A stretch of DNA of 64,000 nucleotides, taken from Leptobrachium leishanense. Its lineage: Eukaryota > Chordata > Amphibia > Anura > Megophryidae. The notes beneath the pieces are model-generated. The model was given only the letters and a program-made list of their open reading frames with translations. It searched no databases and was not told where the DNA came from. Made by a program: the position numbers and the translations under genes. The DNA is taken from positions 383,050,549 to 383,114,548 of the forward strand of contig CM019064.1 of the NCBI GenBank assembly GCA_009667805.1, in the 5' to 3' direction. The stretch's first letter is position 1. Each line of letters opens with the position of its first letter. Below are positions 33,180 to 44,303 of this stretch, one piece after another.

Positions 33180-35048
33180 TTTAGGAAGGTTCTTTTTTTG
33201 TATTCCAAATTTTTATTTTGAAAGAATGTCAGCGGTACAATCAGCCAAGTAAAATGAATGAAAGTGATCACGCAGGGTCATCAGACAGTTATGCAGCAAG
33301 TAATCAAATAAAAACAAATGGGAAGGCGGGGGGGGGGGACAAACCAAAAAGTGCTCCAGAACAAACAAAAAGAAAATAAAAAAAAAAAAAAAAAAAAATG
33401 GGGTGGCAAAGGCCAAATATGTGACTTTCCTGGCTCGCTCCTTGCCGTAGGAGGCCATGGAAATGTGCAGGTCACAAGGCCGTAGTACTCGAGGGCCAGG
33501 TATGGCGGGCAGAGCCATGGTGGCCACCACAATGGCACACCCTGAGTTGGCCTCAAATGCCAAAAGAAGTAGAAGAAAAAAAAAAGGGAGGGGACGGGGT
33601 CTGCAGCACGAGGTGGTGTGTGAAAAATAAAAACATGGGGAAAGGGGAGAAAAACTGGGAGGGGGTAGGAGTCGTCAAAAAACCATGCTCAGCTAAGAAA
33701 CCATCAAAAACACTGCGTGAAATAACAAACAAATGTCCACAAAGTTATCCCCGAGTAGGGGGTCTCATCAAGTAATAGAAACAAAAATAATAGGCATCAG
33801 AGGGGTCAGCAGAAAAATATATATAACAGGGGGAAACTGGGTGTCATCAGCCCCAGGCACACTCAGTCGCATCAACCAGCAAACCGGGGAAGTGGGGGGG
33901 CACGATGGGGAGGAAAAAGTGGAGTGTGGGGGGGTCATCACATATCTAACGCAGAGTGGTGTCAGCAATAAACGGGGTGCAGGTCACAAGTCCAGGATCA
34001 GCAGTGGAGGAAGCCAACAGGATGGGGGGGGGGGTACATCTCAGCCAGTGTCCAGATACAACGGGACATCCAGGGCTCCATCACCGCAAACCCTCGAGAC
34101 CAAGGTCCTGCGAGCGCTACCAAGAATCCCCGACGCCACTGGAGAGGATAAGCCGCCAGAATGCCACTTTAAGCTGGAACAGCAGAAAATAGTCATGTCA
34201 GATAGAGATGCAGCCTCAGCAGTGATAGGGGGCCATCCCCGAAACGACTCCCGCAGCACAACCACTGCAGCAGAATGGCCACCTCTCTCCTCAACAGCCG
34301 GGGGCAGCCAGCAGACACTCCGCGACTCAGATGCTGCAACAGTAGGCTTGACGTTGAAAGGCCCCACCGGACCCAAGCAATCAACAGATCTATCACCGGC
34401 TGCAGATGCAGGTAAGCCTTCCGGCGGATCAAACACGCACCCGGGCGGGAGGGGAAGACTCTCCAGGTCATCAGAGCTCCGTTCAACAGCAGGGGGACCG
34501 CAAGATCTCACCACCAGCGGTTCCACTGCAGGCAGCGCAGCGTCCACTGGCCCCAGAACAGCAGCGCAGCTCCATCCAGCACCCTGCATATCAAGGGACC
34601 ACTGCTCACGGAACTCCGCCATCATAACCGCCAGCATCCCCCGTGTGAGCGGCTGTAAGTCAGGGTGGTACATCGTCGTGGGGAAGCAGGGTGGCCCCCC
34701 GAGCAGGAACAGGTGAGACACTCCTGGACACAGCAGTGCAGCCCAAAGAAACGCCGTCCAGCTCTCGGAGGTACAGGGCTAGTCCAAGACGATGCAGTAG
34801 GCTGTAAAAAATGGCCGCCGGAGGTAGGCCGCGCTTAAGCCTGGAACAGCTGAAGAAGTCAGCGGAGGACCCCACAACTCAGCGTGGCACCTGCTCCCCT
34901 ACTTCCGGAGGTGGGGTACCTAAACAGAGGTCATTAATCGACGGGGGGATGCCAAATTTGGGGTTAAATAGAAGGTCAGCTACAGAGCTCAGCAAGGTGC
35001 ATCCAGTCCCGTTGGCAGTCAGCTCCGCCCCCCTTTAGGAAGGTTCTT
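33180..35048 (-). mobile_element. Poly(A) retroposon without RT, 15 bp target duplications
   Basis: Flanked by TTTAGGAAGGTTCTT at 33180-33194 and 35034-35048. The minus-strand insert (33195-35033) begins with a G5CGGAGCTGACTGCC-like 5' end, has a GGCGGCCAT motif near 34810 and ends in AATAAAAATTTGG plus a short A tail, so it was inserted by target-primed reverse transcription. A minus-strand open frame of 226 codons (34041-34721) is GC-rich and has no domain I recognise; a 327-codon plus-strand frame overlaps it, so composition may explain both. No reverse transcriptase motif is visible. It could be an internally deleted L1-type element (5' UTR plus 3' UTR) or a processed transcript. Confidence 0.8.
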
Positions 35049-35220
35049 ATCTGCCTGCCGGGTGGAGTCTTGCCAACTAGTGATCACAAAAATAATCAAC
35101 CTTAAAGTAACTCTGCTGTATTTTAATTTGGCATAAGCACAGGGCTTTATTTTTCACATCGCTCTTTAACTGTATTTAGTGCATTAGAGGGTTTGAGTGT
35201 CAGTTATGGTTCTTTTTTTT
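35049..35220. other. Short interval ending in poly-T
   Basis: Unique sequence resuming from 33179; nothing recognised. Confidence 0.4.
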
Positions 35221-36096
35221 TAGGGCTGAAACAACTAATCGACAACTAATTGATAATGAGAATAGTTGTCAAATATTCTCAATATTGTGTGTGTCTGTCT
35301 CACACTGTTTAGTCAGCCAGGGTTGAACATTCTTAACCTCAGATGCTACTTTGGAGCTGATTGCAGAAGACGAGCCTCTGCAGTGCTAGGTATGATTTTA
35401 TTTCTAGGGTTATGTCGGACACGAGCAGTTTATTTTTATTTAGTTTACAACAGTAGCAGAACTATAGCACAGAACGTGGGGTATTGCCACTGGTTGCCGG
35501 AGCTGTACCATCGATGTTTTAGACGTACTTGGAGCTGTTGTCCTGTGCCACCACCCCACACTCACTGCTTCCCTCTCTCTGGTCAGAATCTCCCTTTTGG
35601 TTCATTCCTTTCCCCAAACTCCCTCCCACTTGGGTCTAGTCTCTTATGCAAACTCACTCCTTCTCACACTCAGGTCAGGTCTTTTGCCCAAACGGACTCC
35701 TTCCAACTTCCATTCGCTCCACCCACTCAGTTTGTTCATGAAATTATTTTGAAGGGACACTCTATGCACCCTGACCACTTTAGATTATTAAGGTGGTCCG
35801 GCTGTGCAGAACGTGAACGTAGCAGCGTTCGTTCAGGGAGAAAGCCGACATAGGTAGGAGCTGTGATGCAGCATCAATAAATCACACTGACCAGGCGCTT
35901 GCATGGCTTGTGTGTGTAAAGTTACGCAATTCTTTTTACAAAAATTACGTACACTATGCAAATTTTGTAATGAGAAAAAAAGTGGGAGGGGTTGATTTTT
36001 ACAAAGTGTTCCTTGTAAGTAAACAAAAACATTAACATTTTTTATTCGCTTTAACCGAAAAAATGTTCAAGTAAATAATCGTTAGTTGTTGCCCTA
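35221..36096. mobile_element. hAT MITE, GGGCTGAAACAACTAATCGA ends (family F), copy 1
   Basis: Left end TAGGGCTGAAACAACTAATC, right end ATCGTTAGTTGTTGCCCTA. Colinear with 48627-49530 (shared GGTTATGTC, CAGTTTATTTTTATT, CACTCAGTTTGTTCATG). Flanks agree poorly because both are T-rich. A 195-codon plus-strand open frame at 35266-35853 is not conserved in the sister copy. Confidence 0.75.
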
Positions 36097-36130
36097 GTTT
36101 GTTTCTTTTAGTTTTTTTTCTGTTTTGGGG

Positions 36131-36317
36131 TTATCTCCCTGGCGGTAATCCCAAATTTGACTCGGGTTAATTATCAGTACAAAAAGCAGTAACCCTGAGC
36201 CACACTTGAGATTACAATGTACTATAGTTTACCTTGTCCCTGCGATCCCCCGATGTCATCCGGTAGATGCCAGAGATAAATGATATAATGAAATAATCAG
36301 ACCGCCAGGGAGGTTAA
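36131..36317. mobile_element. TTAA MITE with CTCCCTGGCGGT ends (family K), copy 1
   Basis: Inverted ends CTCCCTGGCGGT and ACCGCCAGGGAG. The left target reads TTAT (mutated TTAA) at 36131 and the right TTAA at 36314-36317. Shares GTGACTCGGGGTTA-like and AGCCACACT motifs with 52845-53246. 187 bp, no ORF. Confidence 0.75.
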
Positions 36318-36487
36318 ATGTTGGTGCCTTCATGTTGACGTAGGCTGCACCTTTTTCCTCCTGCAAGCTTCATACAGTAACCTGTGCAAGGTGCCAAGTA
36401 AATCCCTTGGATTCAAATGTAATATGGTAAATATGCAAAGATCTCCTGAAGGTAACATACGTCACGTGCCTGTCTCATCTAATTACA

Positions 36488-36935
36488 GGTACAAGTGTTT
36501 TTATAAAGTGCCAACAAGTTCCACAGCTCTGTACAATGGGCCAGACATTACCAATACACATACAAGTTAGACACACTGAGAACAGTAGGGGAAAGGGCCC
36601 AGCTCAAGAGCTTACAATCTACGACGGATGACCCACTAAGGTGAGGGTAAATGCTAGAGTATGTGAAGTAGTGGGATGCATATGGTCAGTGCGGGAAGAT
36701 GGAGCAGGAAGGGGGCAATGGATTATGGCGTGAGCTAAAAGGCTTCTCTAAAGTCAGGTTTTAGAGCCTTCTTGGAGTGGAGGGGCCTAGAGAGTCTAAT
36801 GTTGGGAGGAAGTTCCATCAAAAGGGGGCAGCTTGGGACAAGTCCTGAAGACGAGAGTTGGGGGTGCAGATACGAGGAAATGATCAGATCATTGGCAGAG
36901 TTTAGACTTGATGCATAATATTCTGTAATATGCTG
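36488..36935 (-). mobile_element. L2-like LINE 3' fragment
   Basis: Minus strand: a decayed C-terminal coding scrap near 36735-36880 (MELPPNIRLSRP ... KKALKP) then the 3' UTR with CTTGAGCTGGGCC and CCCATTGTACAGAGCTGTGG, ending in the GTTGGCACTTTATAAA tip near 36488. Confidence 0.65.
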
Positions 36936-37466
36936 CATATAGTATATGTGCCACATATATCTAATAAACAGATTATGTATCTCCTATGCTCATAATCCTA
37001 TAAATCTACAAAAAGGTTGGTCTTTTTAGGATTTTGAGTGTAGGTGATATAACCTCTGCTTGTTGTATACTATGGGGCTGTTTGCTATTGTTACGGTTCT
37101 GCCAACGAGTGACGGGACTTGTGCACATAACCTATTATTCTGTTTAAGTATAATGTGCTGCTTTTCTATCCATTCTTCTGTAATTCTAGTGCTTTTCTGG
37201 ACTGATCCTCATCTTTCCAATTGCTGAATTAGTGTTTGGCTACTATTTTCAGGTCCCCAGTTAATCTTCTCTGAGTGGTCACACTGTTGTGAGCTTCCTG
37301 CTCCCTCTCTGGGGGGGGGGCTCAGTGGGCTGCTTCAGCCATCCAAATTCAGAGGTGTGGTCTTTCCCAGACACTGAGCCCAGGAAGCCCTCAGCTGAGG
37401 TTTCCTGGGCTTGGGTTACAAGTAATATCTCCATCCAGTGGCACAGAAGCCGTCCTGTATTGAGAG
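36936..37466. other. Interval left of a hAT element
   Basis: No gene recognised. G10 tract at 37311-37320. Bases 37459-37466 (ATTGAGAG) are the left target duplication of the following element. Confidence 0.5.
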
Positions 37467-37837
37467 CAGAGGCGACTCTACAGGGGGGCAAGGGGGGGCA
37501 ATTGCCCCCCCCTAGGTTATTCCTTGCCCCCCCATGTGCCCCCCCACCAAAAAGCAGCATCCAGCTTCCCACACTTATTCGGACCAATGTATCTCCGTTG
37601 CTATGCATCGTATATGGACGATATAGGTGTCATTTGAACGGGCAGATTCTGGCCTTTCCAATGATACCCAACATGACCATATTCACTGTGAAGAACAAGT
37701 CATAAAACACTGAATAAAAACGGGCACTTAAACATTTTCACAGGGTTGAAATGGCTCAGCAGTGAAATGGTTAATGTTCAGACTATGCATTACATTGTGT
37801 ATTACGTTAGTTTTTGCCTTGGTTTGGTTGTATATTA

Positions 37838-38060
37838 AGGATTAATGGGTAGGCTTCATCCCTTACAGTATACATTTGTTTTTTCCATGATTAATGGCAT
37901 TGTAGGGGTTAATGGGTTGGCTATATGCCTCACAGTGTATTAATTTCATGTTTTCCCTTTATTAATGGCATTTTAGGGGTTAAGGGGTAGGCTAAATGCC
38001 ACATTGTTTATTAAGTTTATTGTATTTCCCTGGGTTTATGGCATTTTAGGGGTTATTATT
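37838..38060. repeat. Tandem repeat, about 3 units of ~70 bp
   Basis: Phrases ATTAATGGCATTTTAGGGGTTA, GGGTAGGCT and a TTTCC-TT end recur near 37838, 37895, 37965 and partially 38036. Inside the hAT element. Confidence 0.8.
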
Positions 38061-38297
38061 GAAGTTAGAATCTAAAGGGTCTAATAATATTTAGATCCGC
38101 TTCTTTTCGTCACATTTCGGGGAATTAATTTTGCCAAAAATAAGATGAATTCCCTATTTAGCAAATGGTCACTGTAATTTGCTAAAAGTGGCGTCGCTGA
38201 AGCAGCTATCAGACATTCAGCGAAAACTGCCGAATTGCGACAAATAAAATATTGCATTTAAGTATCAGGTTAGTACAATAAAAAGATATCATTGCAT

Positions 38298-38397
38298 CAC
38301 ATTACTCCTTGCGCCACATTACTCCTTGCGCCACATTACTCCTTGCGCCACATTACTCCTTGCGTCACATTATTCCTTGCGTCACATTACTCATTAC
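38298..38397. repeat. Tandem repeat of CACATTACTCCTTGCGC, ~17 bp, 6 copies
   Basis: Six head-to-tail copies with few substitutions, inside the hAT element. Confidence 0.92.
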
Positions 38398-39080
38398 CAG
38401 GCAATGTAAAGGAATGCAGCACAGGTGTTCTCTAGGTCCCATTCACCATAGTAATGGATCTGGTCAGCAATGTCGCTGCTGTTGCAGTTGGCTCGATTAT
38501 GATATAAATGTATCCTTTATCCACATATATGCTAATTCTAATATATTGGCTAAATTTAAACCTTTTATGCTGGGGGTTATTCATGGTATGGAAGCGGTTG
38601 ATTATTAGGGTGACTGTGTGGACCATGTTTAAAGGGACACGTGAATAAGTCTTGCCCTGAAACATGTATTATTTATATGCTGCAGCAGGGAAATTTGTGT
38701 CGCTCACCTGGCCTTCCTTTTGGATCTATTAAATGCAGTGTAAGGATTCCACATGCTGTTGGGTGGCATTTATCATGCAATGCCCATCAGCCTTAATATA
38801 TGTGTGCATCAAAACATGGATGATACGACCACCTTGGAGTATTTTAATAATGCACGGGTGTGAGGTTATTCACTGGATGTGTTCATATTCAAGCTTGTGA
38901 GGGCGGGGGATAGGTATGGCCCGACCCTCTGCACTGGAAAAGAAAAACAGTTCTATCACACAACCGCATTAGCGCTGTGTCTCAGCACAGGTCTTAGAGT
39001 TTCCATAGCGTGCGCCAAATGACCTTGTTCATGGACTACTGCAGACAAGGTGATCTGTTAGTAGGTCGTCCAGCACTAAC

Positions 39081-39261
39081 AGGGTTATTCAGAGAGTGGT
39101 GAAAAAGCAGGAGAATGACTGGAGAATAGAAAATTCTAGGTCAAAATAGCCGATTTGGAAAGTGAGATGAATGGGAGAATTTTTCTGGTTCGGCTATTTT
39201 GACCAAGAATTTTCCATTCTCTAGTCATTCTCCTGCTATTCACCTCTCTCTGAATAACCCT
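39081..39261. mobile_element. Near-perfect palindromic MITE, 181 bp
   Basis: Left arm AGGGTTATTCAGAGAG, then GGAGAATGACTGGAGAAT and CAAAATAGCCGA; right arm mirrors them (TCGGCTATTTTGACC, ATTCTCTAGTCATTCTCC, CTCTCTGAATAACCCT). Related scraps near 3905-3960 and 49575-49690. No target duplication identified. Confidence 0.75.
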
Positions 39262-39564
39262 GTAGGTTTTAGCGACTCGCGCTAAATTTTTCCTTTAGTG
39301 ATGGTGTTTTAGCTCACACCAGGTGATAGGGCCCTTAGTTTTATTCAGTGGTATGATTTAGTGGTGAAAATTATTAGTGCCCCCCCAGTTTTGACTGCGG
39401 TATCTTATGTGCCCCCCCTAAATATTATTCCTAGAGTCGCCACTGATTGAGAGTCATTGGTTTAGCTCCAGTGCCCCGGCGCCTCATGCAGTCACATGAC
39501 CCGCTGAACTGGAAGCATATCCTGCAGAGACCAGAGGCAGACCAGCACTGGATTTAGGTGAGCT

Positions 39565-39680
39565 TTAAAGGAAACTAAAGGTTTAAAGCAGAAGGGGAGT
39601 GCCATGAGGGCGTCAGGAAGTGTTATTGTTGAACCCATCTGTTTCCTTCCCATCTGCTTTACCCTATAGTATCCCTTTAA
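39565..39680. mobile_element. T2-like MITE, 116 bp
   Basis: Ends TTAAAGGAAACTAAAGG and CCCTATAGTATCCCTTTAA with TTAA at 39565-39568 and 39677-39680. Fits the TTAAAGGRR consensus of T2 (Kolobok). Confidence 0.7.
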
Positions 39681-39683
39681 AAC

Positions 39684-39800
39684 TAGGGTTGAAACAACTA
39701 ATTGATTAGCTAATCGGTTTTTTGATCGGGCTGTGTGCAGCACACTCTGTTTAGTCAGAGTTAAACGTTTATAACCTCAGTCAATACTAATCAATAGCTG
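39684..39800 (+). mobile_element. Left end of a hAT MITE (family F)
   Basis: TAGGGTTGAAACAACTAATT then GTGTGCAGCACACTCTGTTT, GTCAGAGTTAAACG and AACCTCAG match the left 130 bases of 48627-49530. The rest is absent. Confidence 0.65.
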
Positions 39801-40227
39801 GAGCCCTACTAGAAATGGTTGGCCATAGTGTTCAAAGTTGCAGACCAGATTCTGTGTTGTATCCCCAAAAGTTAATGGCCCAAAGGCAATTTGTTTCTGT
39901 ACTGAGCGCTCCCAGCCATTGTCCCTCTCTGGGTTGCATATTCTTCTTGCCCAGATAGATAATGGCAGTTACGTTGCATGTGATTGTTTGCTGCTTGCTG
40001 TTTCTATATATTTTGTTATCTATTGATAGTAACTCTGGAACTCATGCATCGTAAATCTCAGGCAGACAGGTGTTTATTGGTGTCTTTTGAAGATGAGAAC
40101 ATCCTGAATGATGGAATCCATTCCTGCCTGACTAGGGCCGACTGTAAAGGCTGTAAAACGTGGGGACATTGAGCTTTTAATAATTGAACAGTGGTTCAAC
40201 AAAAATATTGAGGCGATTGGACGGTCT

Positions 40228-41101
40228 TTCACACCTATGTCAAAGGAGAATGCTTGCGCTTCCCCTGTGCATGTTTTATGTATTTTAGATTTTGTTAAAG
40301 ATCCTGAAGTGACTGATGGGTAGAGCTGATAAGACTTATCTTGGTTCATCTCGATCCCCGGTAGAAGAGTTTTTCTTTTTCTGTATTTTATTTTTTTTAT
40401 GCGGGAGACGAAGATGAAGGGAGATGGCCTTGACGCCGCTTAACCCACACAGTGTAAAGTGAAAGTGAAACCGTGGACATGTGTAAAAGACGATTTGAAT
40501 GGATGTTCTCACGCATGCGCAATGAAGCGGAAGTGCTGACCTGACGTGGAAGACATGCGAGATCGCTATTGGCTGGGATTTAAAATGAAGACAGCTGAAT
40601 ATTGTTAATTTTAAGGTTTCTGGGTTTTGAGTTACTATAAAAAGAGAACTAATTGAAGTTGTAAGCATGTTCCTGAGGAAGTAAGGTTGGTACTCACGAA
40701 ATGCGTTGAGCTGTTTTGAGAGGGCCCGCGATTGTGGACCAAAGAACCCTATCCTTGACCAACAGTGTTGGCCTACACCCACCGGTGGGCGGATGATGAA
40801 CCACCTGGGACTGTGATCGGGAGGTTTGGGTCATTGCGGCCAACCTATATATGCACATTTGGTTATGTGCTTTTTATTTGTGAGTTTGTTTTTTGGCTTT
40901 TAAATAAATACTTTTTATATTTGAAATACTACACCATATTTTATTCTCTTTTCCAGATTGGAAGTGGACCTGAAAGTTGATTGGGACTACCAAAACTGTA
41001 TCTGGGTGACCCCATTGGGTAAAAGCACTGTTAATGCACCATTCCATTTTTTAGTTTTTACTTTCACACCTGTGTCAAAGGAGAATGCTTGCACTTCCCC
41101 C
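40228..41101. repeat. ~835 bp segment between 39 bp direct repeats
   Basis: TTTCACACCTATGTCAAAGG (40228) recurs as TTTCACACCTGTGTCAAAGG (41063), both followed by AGAATGCTTGC and CTTCCCC: 39 bp with few differences. Between them are no long ORFs. One segment reads CTGAGGAAG near 40672 and ACGAAATGCG near 40698, resembling the CUGANGA and GAAA cores of hammerhead ribozymes found in Penelope-like and related retroelements. The class is unproved; it could be a retrozyme-like element, a PLE fragment or a segmental duplication. Confidence 0.45.
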
Positions 41102-42556
41102 ATGCCAGTGCTTTGAATGCTGCATGCAGTTGGGTTTCTGCTGTGAGCAGCGTTTACAGACTCTGTGCACGCAGACCCATCTCATCTCCTATGTTAGCAG
41201 TTTTTTCCCTGGATGGTAGAGGTCGAAGCAAAGACACATTATCTGCCCAGTTTCACACAAGCGTGGTGACAGAGCGGTGTCCATAGGCTGACGTTGCCCT
41301 GTCCCCTCTCCTCTTTTCTTGTCTGGGACTAGGAGTGGTTCATTGTAGCATAGATTTACTAATGACTAGGGTAGACAGCCCTATGATCATCAGAGTTGCA
41401 CTATTTTTCCTTGTTCTTTGTTTTTTTTTTATTGTGCCTCATTCTTTGGTTTTACAATGTACTGTGTGTTTTGTGGAAAAACACATTGAGGACACCTATT
41501 GTCGGTGTTGTATACCTTGTTTAGTATATAGCGCTGTGTGTGTGGTGCTTTCTGTTTTCACTTGTTTGGTCTATGTTTTTTTGCCACTCCGTAGTCTTTT
41601 TCCTGCTGGGTGAACTGGATGGGTTTCCTCCAACCCACCTAGAGTCGCCAGCAGCTGGGATTTTGAATTTCCCGGCTGCTGGTCAGTAGTACAGTCTGCA
41701 CGCAGAGAGCGTGCCAGTTTCACCCTCTGAGACTACCCACAATAGAGTTGTCTCTGTGAGAGCAGCGATCAATCAGATCTGCACATGTGCAACACCAATC
41801 CATCGCTCTGCACAGGTGCTATGGAACTTGCATACGTAAAGTGCGAAAGTCAGTAGTGCTGCACAATGCAAATTGCATTAGGTGGCTACAGGGACTTTGG
41901 GGTTTTGGGAGCTCCCTGAGCTGAAGAGGAGGAGCTGCGTAGCGAGGGACAAAAGGTGAGTAAATTCAAAACAAAAATACAAAATCCATTGCGCAGAGGC
42001 TGTCACCAACTTCTGGCCAATTATTTAAGGACAAAAAAGGAACTCTGTTTTTAAGAGTATCCCTTTCACTGTTCCAATTCCTGTGAGGACCCTTGACATC
42101 GTTTTGAGTAGAGGTGTTTTGTTTTTCCAATTTTTTATTTTTTTTTGTTCCTCCCTACCCAAATAATTCTTCATGAGTCGCTTCTTTCCACTCATCACCA
42201 CATTCATGGGAACCTGGATTGGAAATAACATTGACAATTCACTCATAGCTAAATAAAACCAATCTTTTTCAGATTTTTTTCTCTCTTGTAAAGGCAACCT
42301 TTTATTATTTTACTTTAGAGATGGCCTGCAGAAATAAAGTTTATCCCTACTGACCTGTCAAACGTGTTGGAAAAACTCCCATGTAGCGCTGATGTCCTGT
42401 GCTTCCCTATGTATAAGGCGATAATGGTTGCCTCTCAAGACTGTTAGAATGAAATAAATATTATGAAAATGAAGTCGGTTTAGAGTAGATGTGGATATGT
42501 GTATTCATGCATCTTTAAAAAGGAAAAAATGGTCCACAAATCTGTAGTTGCAGATG
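41102..42556. other. Interval without recognised features
   Basis: No named repeat. Short open frames at 41335-41613 (+) and 42025-42297 (-) lack recognisable domains. Confidence 0.45.
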
Positions 42557-43104
42557 TTAAAGGGATACTCTAGGCAACATGACCACCTAAGCTTTTTTTA
42601 GGTGGTCATGATGCCCTGAGTATGCCCTTGCCTTTCCCCCCTCCTCGTTCCGATCGGCTAAAACAGATGAGAGACGCGGAGGACTTTACTCCGCCCTCCC
42701 AGCTGTCAGTCAGCAGAGCGGGATTCATATTTCCCGCTTTCAGCGCAATGACGTCTCCAACTCGCTGCAGTAGGTGGCGGCATCGGCTGAGGATTGTGTT
42801 GCGCGCATCCTCTTGCGCGCAACATTAATCAAAGAAAATGGAGCCGGGAGGAAGCCTACTGAATGGCTGGTTTACGTGAACGATGCGCATCTCTCACGTA
42901 AACCATTAGCCATGTTAAAGCTTTACAAGGACGGGAGCGGAAGAGGGAGGTGAATATATATAAAAAAAGACGCCGTTGGAAACAAGTGGTTTTTAGGGTA
43001 AGTATTACAGTAAAAAAAATATATATTCCCAACATAGTTATTGAGTGATATTTTAAGGTAAAAAAAAAACGGGGGGGGGATTTTTGCCTAGAGTGTCCCT
43101 TTAA
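42557..43104. mobile_element. T2-type MITE (Kolobok superfamily), copy 2
   Basis: Starts TTAAAGGGATACTCTAGGCA and ends GCCTAGAGTGTCCCTTTAA; TTAA at 42557-42560 and 43101-43104. Colinear with 25375-25783 but about 140 bp longer in the middle (around 42850-42990, with CATTAGCCATGTTAAAGC). Confidence 0.82.
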
Positions 43105-43366
43105 CCCCTTCACTGCTGAGCCATTTCACGTCTTAAAAAAAACACCTTTTTCCTTTTTTTAATTATTTTTATTATTTTTTCTTTACTTTAAACATGGACA
43201 TGTTTGGTATCACTGGAAAGACCATGCTCTGTCCTTTCTAATGCTACCAAACATGACCCTGCTAGCTGCCAACAGTCGGAGATATTGGGGTCCAAAGGAT
43301 CCCTCTATCTTTCCTTAGGAGTCAATGAGGACGTTCCCCACACGTTCTCAGCAGTGAAAGGGTTAA
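43101..43366. mobile_element. piggyBac-like MITE, 266 bp
   Basis: Inverted ends CCCCTTCACTGCTGAG and CTCAGCAGTGAAAGGG with TTAA at 43101-43104 and 43363-43366. The interior TTTGGTATCACTGGAAAGAC resembles the TTTGGTATCGTTGGAACGGC segment of 18146-19345. It shares its left TTAA with the T2 MITE. Confidence 0.82.
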
Positions 43367-43754
43367 GGCACGGACTGTGTCAGCAGGGACTTTTTCTATA
43401 GTCTCATTGCAGAGTGCAGACACCGGATGTAGCGGGGGTTACAAACGAACCACTTTCATTGAAAGAACTGTGGTTTTACTTAGAATTACAGTAGAACAAG
43501 TATGGTGAACCTACACTGATCGGCCACAACGTTAATACAAAACCGCTGACAGGTGAAGTGAATAACATTGATTATATGGTTACGATGCCACCTGGCAAGA
43601 GGTGAGATACATTAGGCAGCAAGTGAACAGTCCTGGAGTTTCATATGTTGGAAGCGGGGAAAAAATGGGCAAGTGAAAAGATCTGAGTGATTTTGACATG
43701 GGCCAAATAGTGATGGTTAGACGCCACGAGTCAGAGCATCTTCCCTAATCCCCA

Positions 43755-44245
43755 AATATTTGGGCCTTCAAGAAATCCCTCAAAAACTATCTCTTCAGCG
43801 TACATTAGCGTCCCACATTACTGATGCAAACCTACCCCTCTCATCTCAATCTACCCGCACACCTTTCTTGAACCACTGGTGCTAGTGATACTGACAACCA
43901 ATTAAACTCCCCTTGTCTTCCTCCACACCAATCCCTCTAGATCAGGGTTTCCCAAACCTGTCCTCAGGACCCTCAACAAAGCCAGATTTTGCAGATCACC
44001 TTGGGGAAAAGCAGACTGAATCCTGCAATCACTGAACAGCAAATCATATCACCTGTGCTGTGCTTCGGATATCCTGCAAACCTGGGGTGTCAGTGGGTCC
44101 TGATGACCGATTTGGGAAATGCTGCTGTAGATTGTAATAAGCTCATCAGAGCACGGCCCTATACACCTCTGGTCTCCATTCCTATGTTTATTTGTGTCTT
44201 GTTCCCTTTGGTTATTGTAAACGCTGCGTAAATGGTTGGCACTAC
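43755..44245 (+). mobile_element. L2-like LINE 3' fragment inside the Tc1 element
   Basis: CTTCAAGAAATCCCTCAAAA and CTCTTCAGCGTACATTAGCG match the LINE at 30862-31640 in opposite orientation; after the hAT MITE the copy resumes with TAGATTGTAATAAGCTCATC and ends TTCCCTTTGGTTATTGTAAA. Confidence 0.72.
43943..44124. mobile_element. hAT MITE (family D) inside the L2 fragment
   Basis: Starts CAGGGTTTCCCAAACC and ends GGGAAATGCTG; flanks CTCTAGAT (43935-43942) and CTGTAGAT (44125-44132) match 7 of 8. Removing it restores continuity of the L2 copy. Confidence 0.85.
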
Positions 44246-44303
44246 ATAACTGATACTAAACTCCAAAGCTTCTTGGGTGTTCCTGGTATGCAGTGGTTAG
44301 TAT

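Larger units (their letters stand above)
37467..39445. mobile_element. hAT element, 1979 bp, exact 8 bp target duplication
   Basis: Starts CAGAGGCGACTCTACAGG and ends CCTAGAGTCGCCACTG; both sides carry ATTGAGAG (37459-37466 and 39446-39453). Next to each end are C/G tracts (TTGCCCCCCCC, GTGCCCCCCC). No transposase frame is recognisable. The interior holds a family P scrap (about 37600-37774, ending GCTCAGCAGTGAAATGG then TTAA), two tandem arrays and a palindromic MITE. Confidence 0.88.

Noticed and set aside
33733..34716. 327-codon plus-strand ORF
   Set aside because: Antisense to the retroposon, rich in S, T, G and P, with no recognisable domain and an overlapping minus-strand frame. Most likely composition, though the minus-strand frame is kept as a question.
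35266..35853. 195-codon plus-strand ORF
   Set aside because: Lies inside a hAT MITE; the colinear copy at 48627-49530 does not keep the frame.
38298..38397. Short regular repeats considered as a CRISPR-like array
   Set aside because: Direct head-to-tail 17 bp units with no spacers in a vertebrate-type genome; it is a simple tandem repeat.
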